The translations under genes were made by a program, and so were the position numbers. Below, piece after piece: positions 25,476-34,971 of a stretch of 64,000 nucleotides of DNA (position 1 is the first letter of the stretch; every line of letters starts with the position of its first letter). The stretch is from NCBI GenBank assembly GCA_039026235.1, contig JBCCMQ010000010.1, positions 1-64,000 on the forward strand, in the 5' to 3' direction. The DNA is from JBCCMQ01 sp039026235. Its GTDB lineage: Bacteria > Pseudomonadota > Alphaproteobacteria > Rhodobacterales > Rhodobacteraceae. The notes below the pieces were generated by a model that saw nothing but the letters and a program-made list of their open reading frames with translations, had not been told where the DNA came from and searched no databases.

Positions 25476-25700
25476 TCTTTCCTCCTGTTTCATCCCACTT
25501 CGAAACGCAATCCCGACAGAAAGACAGCTGTTCTGTACGGGAGGTTCGTCGGCGCCCTCAAGGGCGTAGAAGCAGGCCATCATCACCGTTTCGGCATAAC
25601 CCAAATACACTGAATTCAGTTTTAAACACTCTGACAATAGCGCACAGCCGCATCCTTGTCCTTGCGACCTGTGTCCAGGTCCCACTCTGAACGCGGCGCG

Positions 25701-27503
25701 TTATTCGGCGGCCTCGGCGGTATGGTCCGCCCCGTCCGTGAATTGGAGACGCGCCAAGCGGGCGTAAAGGCCGCCCTCGGCAACCAATTCGTCATGCCGG
25801 CCTTCGGCGACGATGCGCCCCTTATCAAAGACAAGGATTTTGTCTGCACGCTTTACGGTTGCCAGCCTGTGGGCGACGATCAGTGTCGTGCGCCCGGCTG
25901 ACAACGCATCAACAGCCATCTGAACCGACTGCTCGCTTTCGGCGTCGAGTGACGATGTCGCCTCGTCCAAAAGCAGGATTGGTGCGTCACGCAGAATGGC
26001 GCGGGCGATTGCGATGCGCTGGCGTTGGCCGCCAGACAACATGACACCGCGTTCTCCAACGTAGGTGTCATAGCCATCCGGAAGCTGGCTCAGAAATTCC
26101 TTTGCCGCCGCAGCGGTCGCGGCGGCTTCCACCTCCGCGTCACTGGCCGATGGACGACCAAAGCGGATATTTTCGCGCGCCGTATCGGCAAAGATGATCG
26201 GATCCTGCGGGACAAGAGCGATTTGATTGCGGAAATCAGAGCGCGTCATATCCTTCAGATCGACGCCGCCGATCGATATGCGGCCCTTCTGCGGATCATA
26301 AAACCGCAGAAGCAGCTGGAAGACCGTTGTCTTTCCCGCACCCGATGGGCCGACCAGCGCCACGGTTTCCCCTGGGGCAATGGTAAAGTCGACACCGTAT
26401 AAGGCCTTTTCTTCCGGCCGCGCGGGGTATGAAAACGCGACGTCTGCAAATCTGATCTCGGCACTTTCAACGGACGCGATTGGATTTTCCGGGTCGCGAA
26501 CCGTATCGACAAGACCCAAGAGCTCGACCAAGCGTTCGGTCGCCCCGGCGGCGCGCTGTAATTCGCCCCAGATCTCGGAAAGCGCGGCGGCCGAGCCGGC
26601 GACCATGCCTGCGTAGATGACAAACTGAACCAGAACGCCGATTGACGTCACACCCTCTCGCACATCACGCGCGCCGATCCACAGGACGCCCACAACACCG
26701 GCGAAAACAACGCATATTATGATGGCCGTCATGAAGGCGCGCAGTTGTATCCGGCGCAAACCGGCGTGAAAGCTCTTTTCGGTTATCTGGTCAAAGTTGG
26801 TCCGGCTTGCATCTTCATGGGTGAAGGCCTGCACGGTCTGCACTGCAACCAGTTGCTCTGAGGCATTGCCGGACGACGCCGCAATCCAGTCCTGACCTTC
26901 GCGGCTTAGATCCCTTATGCGCCGTCCCAAAACGATGATCGGCAAAAGAACCGCCGGCACCAGCAAAAGGACAAGCCCCGCCAGCTTCGGGCTGGTCCAG
27001 ACCATCAATACGATCCCACCGGCAAAAAGGAGAAGGTTGCGCACGAACCAGCTGACGGAAGATCCAACCACGTTCTGGATCAGCGTGGTGTCCGTGGTGA
27101 TACGCGAAATGACCTCGCCAGTCATTACCCTTTCAAAGAAGGTCGGGCTCATCCCAATGGCGCGCGAAAAGACGGACTTGCGGATGTCTGCCACAACCCG
27201 TTCCCCGAGACGGGTCACAAAGTAAAAACGCAGGCCCGTGCCGATCGCGATCAGCGTCGTCAAACCAAGTGCAGCGGCGAAGTAGCTGTCGAGAAGCGGC
27301 GCTTCGGCGTGTTCAAATCCGTCAATCACCCTGCGGACGGCCAGCGGCAAGACCAGCGACAGTCCCGCAGTCAGAAGAAGGGCAACTGTCGATAGCGCCA
27401 GAAGCAACCTGTAGGGAAGCAGAAATGGCAACAGTGCGCCCAGCGCTCCGATCTTCTTGGACCGCGGACGTTCCACTTCTGGCACATTGGGATCACTGGA
27501 CAT
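25701..27503 (-). CDS. ABC transporter, fused permease and ATPase (MsbA/lipid-exporter type)
   Basis: Homodimeric exporter half. 600 residues: six-helix membrane domain (about 20-320) with the ERVMTGEVISRITTDT coupling region, then an ATPase with Walker A GPSGAGKTT, Q-loop ALVPQDP, signature LSGGQRQRIAIARA, Walker B ILLLDEATSSLD and H-loop IVAHRL. The substrate may be a lipid, peptide or drug. The gene ends just before the small secreted protein and follows the TerB gene with a short gap. Confidence 0.9.
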   Translation of the reverse strand: MSSDPNVPEVERPRSKKIGALGALLPFLLPYRLLLALSTVALLLTAGLSLVLPLAVRRVIDGFEHAEAPLLDSYFAAALGLTTLIAIGTGLRFYFVTRLGERVVADIRKSVFSRAIGMSPTFFERVMTGEVISRITTDTTLIQNVVGSSVSWFVRNLLLFAGGIVLMVWTSPKLAGLVLLLVPAVLLPIIVLGRRIRDLSREGQDWIAASSGNASEQLVAVQTVQAFTHEDASRTNFDQITEKSFHAGLRRIQLRAFMTAIIICVVFAGVVGVLWIGARDVREGVTSIGVLVQFVIYAGMVAGSAAALSEIWGELQRAAGATERLVELLGLVDTVRDPENPIASVESAEIRFADVAFSYPARPEEKALYGVDFTIAPGETVALVGPSGAGKTTVFQLLLRFYDPQKGRISIGGVDLKDMTRSDFRNQIALVPQDPIIFADTARENIRFGRPSASDAEVEAAATAAAAKEFLSQLPDGYDTYVGERGVMLSGGQRQRIAIARAILRDAPILLLDEATSSLDAESEQSVQMAVDALSAGRTTLIVAHRLATVKRADKILVFDKGRIVAEGRHDELVAEGGLYARLARLQFTDGADHTAEAAE

Positions 27504-27550
27504 CCAGGCGCCCCATATATCGAAGATTCAATTGCAGACCTGCCACCCCC

Positions 27551-27967
27551 TTAGACGGTAAGATGCCGCGCTCGCGCGCCCCGTTCAATCGCTGCCGCAT
27601 GCAAACGATCGATATCAAGTTCGTGACGCACCTCTTCCAGCAGCCGCAATTCTTCGCCCGAGGCGCTGCCATCGGCGGCCACCACGTCACAGGCAAGCGC
27701 ATAGGCTGTTTCATTCAGGCGTCCCGGCAAGTCGCGCCGGATGATTCCAAATAGTGCATCGAGCCCGTCTTCCACCTCGAACAGCTCAAAAACAGTCTGA
27801 GCGATAAGCTTTATACGGTCGACATCGTATCCGCCAAAAACAGGCAGATAATTCACGATGCCCTGGATCGTCACAAGCTCTGACGTGCGAATGTTCTCAT
27901 CCGAAACCGAAGCGGCAATCATGACCGCAATCAAGCAGTCCTGGGGTGTCATCGGATGTTCAGGCAC
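27551..27967 (-). CDS. TerB-like protein (tellurite-resistance TerB fold)
   Basis: 138 residues, all helical, with two copies of the TerB acidic metal-site pattern: ASVSDENIRTSEL near the start and AADGSASGEELRLLEE near the end. Cytoplasmic, no membrane segment. The start is GTG 27967 with AAGGA at good spacing. TerB folds are linked to calcium-type metal binding in stress and defence complexes, but no TerC/TerD or other ter genes are nearby, so it is an orphan here. Confidence 0.78.
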   Translation of the reverse strand: MPEHPMTPQDCLIAVMIAASVSDENIRTSELVTIQGIVNYLPVFGGYDVDRIKLIAQTVFELFEVEDGLDALFGIIRRDLPGRLNETAYALACDVVAADGSASGEELRLLEEVRHELDIDRLHAAAIERGARARHLTV

Positions 27968-28086
27968 GGTCCGGTTCCTTCGCGCATAAAGTTGGCTGTG
28001 TATTTATTGACGGGCGCCGCCTGCCGCAATAGGAAGCGGCGCCGGGTGCGGGCGCTACGCCTGCGGCACTTTTGCGGGGAAATGAT

Positions 28087-29667
28087 ATGAGCGGTTTGCG
28101 CGAAGCGGGGATGACCTCAAAGGCTTGGCCTTTTGAAGAGGCGCGCCGCCTGCTTGACCGCTACAAATCCGGCCCCCCGGAAAAAGGACATGTGCTTTTT
28201 GAAACCGGCTACGGCCCGTCGGGGTTGCCGCATATTGGTACCTTTGGTGAAGTTGCAAGGACGACCATGGTGCGACGTGCCTTTGAAGTCATCAGTGACA
28301 TACCGACCCGGCTGGTCTGCTTCTCGGACGATCTGGATGGCATGCGCAAGGTGCCGGAGAACGTCCCTGACCCTGACGCTTTGAGGAGCCATCTGCAAAA
28401 GCCACTGACGTCGGTCCCGGATCCGTTTGGCACCCACGCGAGCTTTGGCGACCACAACAATGCGATGCTGCGGCGCTTTCTCGATACCTTTGGGTTCGAG
28501 TACGAATTCATCTCCGCCACTGAGTTTTACAGATCGGGCCGCTTTGATGACGTGCTGCGTCGTGCGGTCGAACGCTACGACGACATCATGAACGTGATGC
28601 TGAAATCCCTGCGTCAGGAACGCCAGCAAACCTATTCGATCTTTCTGCCGATCCATCCGGAAACCGGGCGCGTACTGTACGTGCCGATGAAGGCGGTCAA
28701 CGCGACCGATGCGACCGTGACCTTCGATGATGAAGACGGGCGCGAATGGACGCTGCCCGTCACGGGCGGAAACGTCAAATTCCAGTGGAAGCCCGACTTC
28801 GGTGCCCGATGGGCCGCGCTTGGGGTCGATTTTGAAATGTACGGTAAGGATCATTCTACCAATGCCATGATCTATGACCGGATCTGCGAGATCCTTGGCC
28901 AGAAAGCGCCCCAGCACTTCACGTTTGAGCTTTTCCTGGACGACAATGGTGAGAAGATCTCGAAGTCCAAGGGTAACGGTCTGTCGATCGACGAATGGCT
29001 GACCTACGCGTCGACGGAAAGCCTTTCCTATTTCATGTACCAGAAGCCCAAGACCGCAAAACGCCTGTTCTTCGATGTCATTCCAAAAGCTGAGGACGAA
29101 TATCACCAACAGCTCAAGGCCTATGCCGGGCAGGACGATGCGGCGCGGGTGGGCAATCCGGTATTCCATATCCACGGGCACAAAATGCCGTCGTCGGACA
29201 TGGTGGTAAGCTTTGCGATGCTGCTGAACCTGGCCTCTGTGGCCGGGGCGGAAGACAAGGAAACACTCTGGGGCTTCATTCGGCGCTACGCCCCCGATGC
29301 TGGGCCAGAAACCCATCCGGGTCTTGACGCCGCGGCAGCCCATGCCGTGCGCTATTACAACGATTTCGTGAAACCGAAGAAGGTGTTTCGGGTCGCGGAT
29401 GCACGCGAGCGCGCTGCCATCGAGGATCTGAAAATGCGTCTCGGGACCTGGAAGGGCGGGCTTGATGGCGAAGAACTGCAAAGCCTCGTGTTTGCGGTTG
29501 GGAAAGAACACGGGTTCGAGCCGTTGCGCGACTGGTTCAAGGCCCTTTACGAAGTGCTGCTAGGCGCCAGTCAGGGGCCCCGGTTTGGCGGGTTCATAGC
29601 GCTTTACGGCGTTGACGAGACCTGTGCGCTGATCGACGAAGCGCTATCGGGCAAACTGGCTGCCTAG
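28087..29667 (+). CDS. lysS: Lysyl-tRNA synthetase, class I
   Basis: Charges tRNA-Lys. This is the class I (archaeal/alphaproteobacterial) enzyme rather than class II LysS: HIGH signature as PHIGTFGE (about 48-55), KMSKS signature as EKISKSKGNG (about 295-304), and the class I LysRS region WKPDFGARWAALGVDFEMYGKDHS, split across 233-255. ATG 28087 (526 aa) has GGGGA upstream; TTG 28072 is the alternative. No class II copy is seen here. Confidence 0.95.
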   Translation: MSGLREAGMTSKAWPFEEARRLLDRYKSGPPEKGHVLFETGYGPSGLPHIGTFGEVARTTMVRRAFEVISDIPTRLVCFSDDLDGMRKVPENVPDPDALRSHLQKPLTSVPDPFGTHASFGDHNNAMLRRFLDTFGFEYEFISATEFYRSGRFDDVLRRAVERYDDIMNVMLKSLRQERQQTYSIFLPIHPETGRVLYVPMKAVNATDATVTFDDEDGREWTLPVTGGNVKFQWKPDFGARWAALGVDFEMYGKDHSTNAMIYDRICEILGQKAPQHFTFELFLDDNGEKISKSKGNGLSIDEWLTYASTESLSYFMYQKPKTAKRLFFDVIPKAEDEYHQQLKAYAGQDDAARVGNPVFHIHGHKMPSSDMVVSFAMLLNLASVAGAEDKETLWGFIRRYAPDAGPETHPGLDAAAAHAVRYYNDFVKPKKVFRVADARERAAIEDLKMRLGTWKGGLDGEELQSLVFAVGKEHGFEPLRDWFKALYEVLLGASQGPRFGGFIALYGVDETCALIDEALSGKLAA

Positions 29668-29685
29668 TGCGGGCGAATTTGCTGG

Positions 29686-30285
29686 CTAATTCCTTAACGT
29701 CGCAACCTTAAAGCTCGCAAAGACGAAGAAAAGGCCCAAGCAGCCGTCAATCCACCGGCGCGCGCGGCGATAGCCTGAGATGACCGGAGGCGTCGAAAAG
29801 GCCAGCGCGTACGCGCTGTGCACCAAAAGCGACAGCATCGTCGCAATGGCGATCAAGGCGACGCCTACCCAAAATGGTGACTGGTCCCCAAGGCCCAGAC
29901 CAACGATGGCGATCCATTGAAGGGCCGCCTTGGGGTTGGTCAGTTGAACTGCCATGCCCTGAAAGAACAGGTTTTTGCCCTTTGCGGAACGGGTCTTGAG
30001 ATCGGGATCGGCCGAAGCAGCCGACCGGAACGCTTTGTACGCAAGCCAGAGAAGATAGGCGGCTCCAACTATCTTCAGAACTGTCAGCATCCCAGCATAG
30101 GTGGTCAAAAGCGCCGTTGTTCCGGCAACGGTCAGGCACGCCCAAACAGCAGACCCCGTACCAACACCCAGAGCAAGTCGCATGCCGTCTCTGCGACCGC
30201 GCTCCATTGAAGTGCCTATGATGGCTAGAATGTTGGGGCCGATGCTGACAAAGCCCGCCGCAAAGATGCCGAGTGCCAGGATCAA
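29686..30285 (-). CDS. LysE/RhtB-family amino-acid exporter, start codon unclear
   Basis: Inner-membrane exporter of amino acids or homoserine lactones, about 199 aa, six hydrophobic helices with the signature GFVSIGPNILAI.GTSM.RGR and NPKAALQW. The family-like N-terminus continues upstream as SPEIYSLILALG with no ATG, GTG or TTG before TTG 30285. The best Shine-Dalgarno (AAGGA at 30319-30315) is placed for an ATC codon at 30306. Either TTG 30285 is used, or the true start is the ATC, or a base is wrong. Confidence 0.82.
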   Translation of the reverse strand: MILALGIFAAGFVSIGPNILAIIGTSMERGRRDGMRLALGVGTGSAVWACLTVAGTTALLTTYAGMLTVLKIVGAAYLLWLAYKAFRSAASADPDLKTRSAKGKNLFFQGMAVQLTNPKAALQWIAIVGLGLGDQSPFWVGVALIAIATMLSLLVHSAYALAFSTPPVISGYRRARRWIDGCLGLFFVFASFKVATLRN

Positions 30286-30477
30286 ACTATAAATCTCGGG
30301 GCTGATGGTTTGCGTCCTTCACTTACCGAATGACCAAAGTGTACCCGCTATGGAATTTTCCCATAGCAATTTCTGGGACGACCTTACCGAATTGCTTCAT
30401 TGGCGCGCGCCACACGGGTTTTTTGACCCGGATGCTTGGGAAGCTAGGTCCCGTTTAAAGCGAGCTGAGGGAGATCT

Positions 30478-30885
30478 ATGCGCACATTCATAATCGGAGC
30501 GGTTCTCGCCCTCGCGGCATCCTTTGCGTCGGCGCAAGAGCCGCGAAACCCATCCATCGAGGGCACGATCCAAAGGCAGCTTGAAGCCTTTCAGGCGGAT
30601 GACTTCGTCACCGCCTTTACCTTTGCATCGCCGTCCATCCGGCAAATGTTCGGAACACCGGAACGGTTTGGGCAGATGGTGCGCAACGGCTACCCGATGG
30701 TCTGGCGGCCTGCCGAGGTCGAATACCTTGAGCTGCGCGAAATACGTGGTGCGCTTTGGCAAAAGGTCCTGATCCGCGATGGGGAAGGTCGTTTTCACAC
30801 ACTAGACTACCAGATGATCCCAACCGAAGGCGGATGGCAGATCAATGGTGTTACGGTTGTTCGCCAACCTGACGTCGGCGCCTAA
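30478..30885 (+). CDS. Secreted DUF4864-like protein
   Basis: 135 residues with a Sec signal (MRTFIIGAVLALAASFASA|QEPRN). The rest resembles DUF4864: IQRQLEAFQADDFVTAFTFASPSI, MFGTPERFGQMVRNGYPMVW, and a final DYQMIPTEGGWQINGV. The domain looks like a small NTF2-like fold; the role is unknown. RBS GGGAG. Divergent from the LysE gene. Confidence 0.8.
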   Translation: MRTFIIGAVLALAASFASAQEPRNPSIEGTIQRQLEAFQADDFVTAFTFASPSIRQMFGTPERFGQMVRNGYPMVWRPAEVEYLELREIRGALWQKVLIRDGEGRFHTLDYQMIPTEGGWQINGVTVVRQPDVGA

Positions 30886-31049
30886 GCGCGCTGGCCGTTG
30901 CGTCCCCACAATTAGGGCGCACGGTCACTTCATCGCGTCTCAAGCATAGCGCCCTAGCCTCGCGCGCATTCGGGCTTTCGTACCCTTTCAGGCCGCACAT
31001 TCGGGCGGCCCCGGGCACGACAAGCCAGCGACAGCAGCCGAGGGATTCT

Positions 31050-33341
31050 ATGAACAAAGCCGTGACGGAAGGGCTGGTGCTAACACCGCCGAGGTTTGAA
31101 GACGGATTAGGGGTCTGGTCCCGTGGCGACGGTACGCCCGGAACCGACACATATGATGGAGACGCGGACGCCGCCCTTGTCGCCGCCGATGCGGACTTCG
31201 CCGATTGCCTGGAGCTTCAGAAGACCGAAACCACCCAGCGCCTGCGCTATATGGGCCAGACGCCGTTGCAGGCGGGCTGCTATCTGCGCGTGACGGCACG
31301 GGTCAAAGCGATCTCGGGCGCGTTTCCTACGGTGCGCGTCGGTGCCTATGCCGCTCAGGCGGGCGGTGCCGCGCTTGCCGGCGTTCTGACGACCGGGCCT
31401 GAAGTAACGCTGGACGGCTATGGTTCGGTGGAAACGGTCAGCGCCATCATCGGATCGGGCAGCCGCACCGGCGTTGATATGCCCTGGGGTCTGACGGCCA
31501 GCTACGCCCACGTGGGTATCGACATTACCGGCCCGAACGGCGGGATCATCCGCGTTGACGACATCGAAGTCGAAGACGTGACCGCCTTCTTCCATCGCGT
31601 CTTGATGGATTGGGTCGATGTGCGTGATTACGGTGCTGTCGGCGACGGCGTCACCGACGATGCCGACGCCTTCGAAGCCGCCGATCTGGCCGCCGGTGGC
31701 CGGGAGCTTCTGGTACCGGCTGGCACATATTATCTGTCAAGGACTGTCACTTTGAATACGCCGGCGCGGTTCGAAGGAACTGTTGTTATGCCAGCCGACA
31801 AGCGTCTGGCGCTGACGCGAAACTTCAACCTGCCAGCCTACATCGACGCGTTCGGCGACGAGGTCGAAGGGTTCAAGCGCGCGTTTCAGGCACTCATAAA
31901 CTTCTCGGACCACGACAGCCTCGACATGGGCGGGCGCCGCATTGACTTGAGTGAGCCCATCGATATGCAGGCGACGGTCGGCAACCAGACCTCATTCCAG
32001 ATCCGCCGGGTTGTGCGCAACGGGCAGTTCTATCTTCAAAGCAGCGCCGCGTGGGACGACGTTCAGGTCACATCGACGGCCAGTTACAATCCTCTGATCC
32101 CGGATCGGTTGACCAATGTTGCCAACGTGGCGAACGTGCCCGTCGGCGCCTTGGTCGAAGGAACCGGTGTCGGCCGCGAAGTCTATGTGAAGTCGGTCAA
32201 TACCGGGGCGCAGCAGGTGACGCTTAGCCAGCCCCTTTGGGGCGCATCCGGCAGCCAGACCTATACATTCACGCGTTTTCAGTACGCCTTGGACTTTTCC
32301 GGTTTCACGGTTCTGGACAAATTCGCGCTGGAAAGCGTCGAGGTGCAGTGCAACAGCCGCGGCAGTGCCATTCTTCTTGCGCCTGAAGGTCGGCTGTTCC
32401 ACGTCCGTGACTGTTCGATCACCAAGCCGAAGGACCGGGGCATCACGTCCATCGGACGCGGATGCCAGGATCTGCACATTGACAGATGCCAGTTTCGTTC
32501 CTCCGAGGAGACGCTTGCATCCACCGTGCGGACATCGGTTGCGTTCAATGTCAACGGCAATGACGCAAAGATCCGCGACAACCGGTTTGCCCGTTTTCGT
32601 CATTCCGGCATCATGGGTGGTACCCATCACCTGATCGTCGGCAATCACTGGTTCCAGGGCGACGAGACAAACGATGGTCCGAGACTGGCTGGTATCGCAC
32701 TGACAAAGCCGAACACGGTGACATCAATCACTGGAAACTATTGCGACAACTCATTTATCGAATTGACGAACGAACATGACGCGGCCCCCGAATTCTCATC
32801 CGAGTTTGCTTTCGGTGCCCTTTCAATCACCGGAAACATCTTTCTGGCTGGCGATGTCGCAACGCATTTTTCCTTCATCGTACTGAAGCCCTATGGCCCT
32901 GACCATTTCATTCAGGGCCTAAGCGTCACCGGCAACATCTTCCGCACCTTCAATGGCAACATCGACCGGGTCGAAAAGATCGACGATTCTATCGCCAGTC
33001 TGGATAAAACGCGCTTCCGGCGTATCCACTTCGACAGCAACACCTTCAACGGGGTTAATGTGCCGGTCTCGAACCCGGTGATCGAGCAGTTTGAGGAAAA
33101 CACGGCCCAGTCGGTCTGGAACCTGGATTTCAGTGAAAGGTTTCCCTTTGGCGGAAGGTCCCGGCGGGTGACTTCGGTTGTGGCCGATGCACCGCTCTTG
33201 AACGCTTCCTCCAGCCAGGTCTTCGCAAGCCCGATTGCGCAAGGGGAAACCGGAGCATCCGGCGCCGAGGTACAGCTGACCTGGCCCGAGCCCTTGTCAG
33301 GCCGCGTGGTCGTAACCGCGCGGATAGACAACCCGAATTGA
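31050..33341 (+). CDS. Large right-handed beta-helix protein with pectate-lyase-3-like domain
   Basis: 763 residues. Residues 1-185 are a carbohydrate-binding-like beta sandwich (LTPPRFEDGLGVWSRG, TQRLRYM, then VRVGAYAA). From about 190 comes VDVRDYGAVGDGVTDDADAFEAA, the opening of the Pectate_lyase_3 fold found in glycosyl hydrolase 28 relatives and phage tail spikes, followed by parallel beta-helix rungs rich in N-x-F and GN-x-F repeats. No signal peptide is seen, so any secretion would use another route. Likely acts on, or decorates, a polysaccharide; substrate and cell location unknown. Confidence 0.75.
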   Translation: MNKAVTEGLVLTPPRFEDGLGVWSRGDGTPGTDTYDGDADAALVAADADFADCLELQKTETTQRLRYMGQTPLQAGCYLRVTARVKAISGAFPTVRVGAYAAQAGGAALAGVLTTGPEVTLDGYGSVETVSAIIGSGSRTGVDMPWGLTASYAHVGIDITGPNGGIIRVDDIEVEDVTAFFHRVLMDWVDVRDYGAVGDGVTDDADAFEAADLAAGGRELLVPAGTYYLSRTVTLNTPARFEGTVVMPADKRLALTRNFNLPAYIDAFGDEVEGFKRAFQALINFSDHDSLDMGGRRIDLSEPIDMQATVGNQTSFQIRRVVRNGQFYLQSSAAWDDVQVTSTASYNPLIPDRLTNVANVANVPVGALVEGTGVGREVYVKSVNTGAQQVTLSQPLWGASGSQTYTFTRFQYALDFSGFTVLDKFALESVEVQCNSRGSAILLAPEGRLFHVRDCSITKPKDRGITSIGRGCQDLHIDRCQFRSSEETLASTVRTSVAFNVNGNDAKIRDNRFARFRHSGIMGGTHHLIVGNHWFQGDETNDGPRLAGIALTKPNTVTSITGNYCDNSFIELTNEHDAAPEFSSEFAFGALSITGNIFLAGDVATHFSFIVLKPYGPDHFIQGLSVTGNIFRTFNGNIDRVEKIDDSIASLDKTRFRRIHFDSNTFNGVNVPVSNPVIEQFEENTAQSVWNLDFSERFPFGGRSRRVTSVVADAPLLNASSSQVFASPIAQGETGASGAEVQLTWPEPLSGRVVVTARIDNPN

Positions 33342-33378
33342 TCCCGGCTCGGTTTACGGACCGACTGTGACCCGTTCT

Positions 33379-33408
33379 GCACCGCGACCCGCACCAGGCT
33401 CGCGGTGC
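33379..33408. terminator. Hairpin between convergent beta-helix and PPOx genes
   Basis: A perfect 9-bp inverted repeat (GCACCGCGA 33379-33387 with TCGCGGTGC 33400-33408) with a 12-base loop lies between two convergent genes. There is no good T tract, so it is probably a weak or Rho-assisted bidirectional terminator. Confidence 0.55.
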
Positions 33409-33443
33409 ATCTGTCTTGGCGATTACAAAACCAAATAGACGGG

Positions 33444-33941
33444 TCAGGACCCGAAAAGATCCGACCGCTTCAGGTGGTAAGCCTTTCCGAAGCCGCCGTT
33501 TAAATGCGCCTCGGATACTTCGAACAGCGCAAAACTGAAATCTGTGAAATTGATGTAAAGTCGCGCCTTCGGATGGGTTTCCAGATAGTGGTCGCGCAAA
33601 CGGTCAAAGCCGTTATCATTCTGGCGAACGAACCGGGCCTGCGCCATCAAAGTGATGCGCGGATGTGTCAGTGGATCTCCCTTGGGGCCGGGCTCACCCA
33701 CAAGGACCGAACAGTTGGGGTTCACCGTGAGGATCTTGGTGTGATGGGACAGGTCCGAAATCAACGTCAACGGCGTGCCGTCGGGCGCTGTTCCCAAAGC
33801 GACACGCGATACCATGGGATGGTCCGAGCCGGGATCGACGACGGCCAAGGCGGCATGCCGGGCATCGCTGATCAGGGCCCGCCCAAGGCGCCGCGCCTCT
33901 TCATCCGTCGTGCGGATCACGGATTTCGTGTCTTTGGTCAT
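33444..33941 (-). CDS. Pyridoxamine 5'-phosphate oxidase-like FMN-binding protein (HugZ-like)
   Basis: 165 residues forming a split beta barrel: ARHAALAVVDPGSDHPMVSRVALG, LISDLSHHTKIL, NCSVLVGEPGPKGDPL and AQARFVRQND. The DPL and HPR segments near the middle are typical of the heme-utilisation (HugZ/HutZ) branch. It may bind FMN, F420 or heme; family members include heme degraders. No other heme genes flank it. Confidence 0.8.
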   Translation of the reverse strand: MTKDTKSVIRTTDEEARRLGRALISDARHAALAVVDPGSDHPMVSRVALGTAPDGTPLTLISDLSHHTKILTVNPNCSVLVGEPGPKGDPLTHPRITLMAQARFVRQNDNGFDRLRDHYLETHPKARLYINFTDFSFALFEVSEAHLNGGFGKAYHLKRSDLFGS

Positions 33942-33968
33942 GGCGGGACCCTAGGGCCGCAGAGGCGC

Positions 33969-34409
33969 CTAGACCAGACCGCCATCCGTGCAGGCGCGAA
34001 ACTTCCGGACTTCGGGGGCTGCGCCGCGCAGATCAAATCGCACGGTCTGATTGCCCAGAATGGCCGTTGCCGAGGTGTTGAACTCAAGCCCATTCAAGAC
34101 ATTGCCAAACCCACGGTCGGTTACCGAAAGATCGCGACCGCCGCCCGAATACTGCTGCCGGTTGGTCGAGATGGTCAGGGCCCGCGGGCCCTGAAACTGA
34201 ATGGCGAAGATCGCGCCGGGCTCCCAGGGCGCTTCACCCCGCGAAACGGTGATGCCGTAGACCGCCAGGCCCGGGGCATAGGTCACGCGCACATCGCCTT
34301 CGGACCCGCCGTGGCGAAGCAGGCAGATGTTGGCTTCGGTGGAAAATTCCCAGGCTGCGGCCGGAGTGGCGATGGTGGCTGCTATCAACAGGATCAGTGC
34401 TTTAGTCAT
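33969..34409 (-). CDS. Periplasmic hypothetical protein
   Basis: 146 residues with a signal peptide (MTKALILLIAATIATPAAA|WEF). The mature part is beta-rich, with cysteines in NICLLRH and FRACTDG that could pair. I do not recognise a domain. Database entries for proteins like this in the group have sometimes inherited an 'excinuclease' label from the nearby uvrB, which the sequence does not support. Confidence 0.72.
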   Translation of the reverse strand: MTKALILLIAATIATPAAAWEFSTEANICLLRHGGSEGDVRVTYAPGLAVYGITVSRGEAPWEPGAIFAIQFQGPRALTISTNRQQYSGGGRDLSVTDRGFGNVLNGLEFNTSATAILGNQTVRFDLRGAAPEVRKFRACTDGGLV

Positions 34410-34464
34410 TTCCTGAACTTAGCTTTCGGGCGCCGGTCGGCCAGCAGAGGTGTTGGCGGTGAGC

Positions 34465-34926
34465 TCAGGGAACCACGGGCGTGGTCAGCCAATCGTTGAT
34501 TGTATCGACATTTGGCGCTTTTTTCCGCGGCGAATACCCCAACTCGGGCAGAAGCGGACCTTGGCGGGTGTCGATCACCACGCGCTCGCCTCGCGAATTC
34601 CGGAACCAGCGCGCCTCGACCCGAGCGCCCTCGACCTGATCGAGCGACATCTGGCTGACCGTGGCGCCGACCAAGCGGCCCACCCGGCGGGTTACCTGAC
34701 CGCTCGCCCGATCAAACACGATGGTGATCGGTGCGCCCACGGCATTGGCGATGGCAATCAGACCCAGGGCAATCGCCGCGACCAGAAGGCGCTGCGGCAC
34801 CGATTGGTCGCCGTAGCCGGATAGAACCGCCCCCAATAGGATCAGACCCCAGGCCCAAATGAGCCCGCCCAGGATCCAGGGGACGTGGGTCACGGTCAAA
34901 CGGTCTTTGTCCGCCACGATTCGCAT
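34465..34926 (-). CDS. Two-helix membrane protein, unknown function
   Basis: 153 residues: a short N-terminal strand (VADKDRLTVTHVPW), two adjacent membrane helices (about 17-62), then a cytoplasmic beta-rich tail (ITIVFDRASGQVTRRV, VEARWFRNSRGERVVIDTRQG) resembling the PH-like YdbS/YokE type at low resolution. Close to the periplasmic protein gene (55 bp) and possibly co-transcribed with it. Confidence 0.68.
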   Translation of the reverse strand: MRIVADKDRLTVTHVPWILGGLIWAWGLILLGAVLSGYGDQSVPQRLLVAAIALGLIAIANAVGAPITIVFDRASGQVTRRVGRLVGATVSQMSLDQVEGARVEARWFRNSRGERVVIDTRQGPLLPELGYSPRKKAPNVDTINDWLTTPVVP

Positions 34927-34971
34927 GGGCCGGTTGATACAGAAGGCTGACGGCGAAAACGTGGCGCAGGC

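Noticed and set aside
28117..29511. Long open frame antisense to lysS
   Set aside because: The class I LysRS reading frame has intact motifs; the antisense frame shows no domain and is explained by third-position GC bias.
31050..33341. Prophage tail-spike in a phage remnant
   Set aside because: No phage structural, lysis or integrase gene accompanies it, and neighbouring genes are ordinary envelope proteins. Kept only as a possibility for the origin of the gene.
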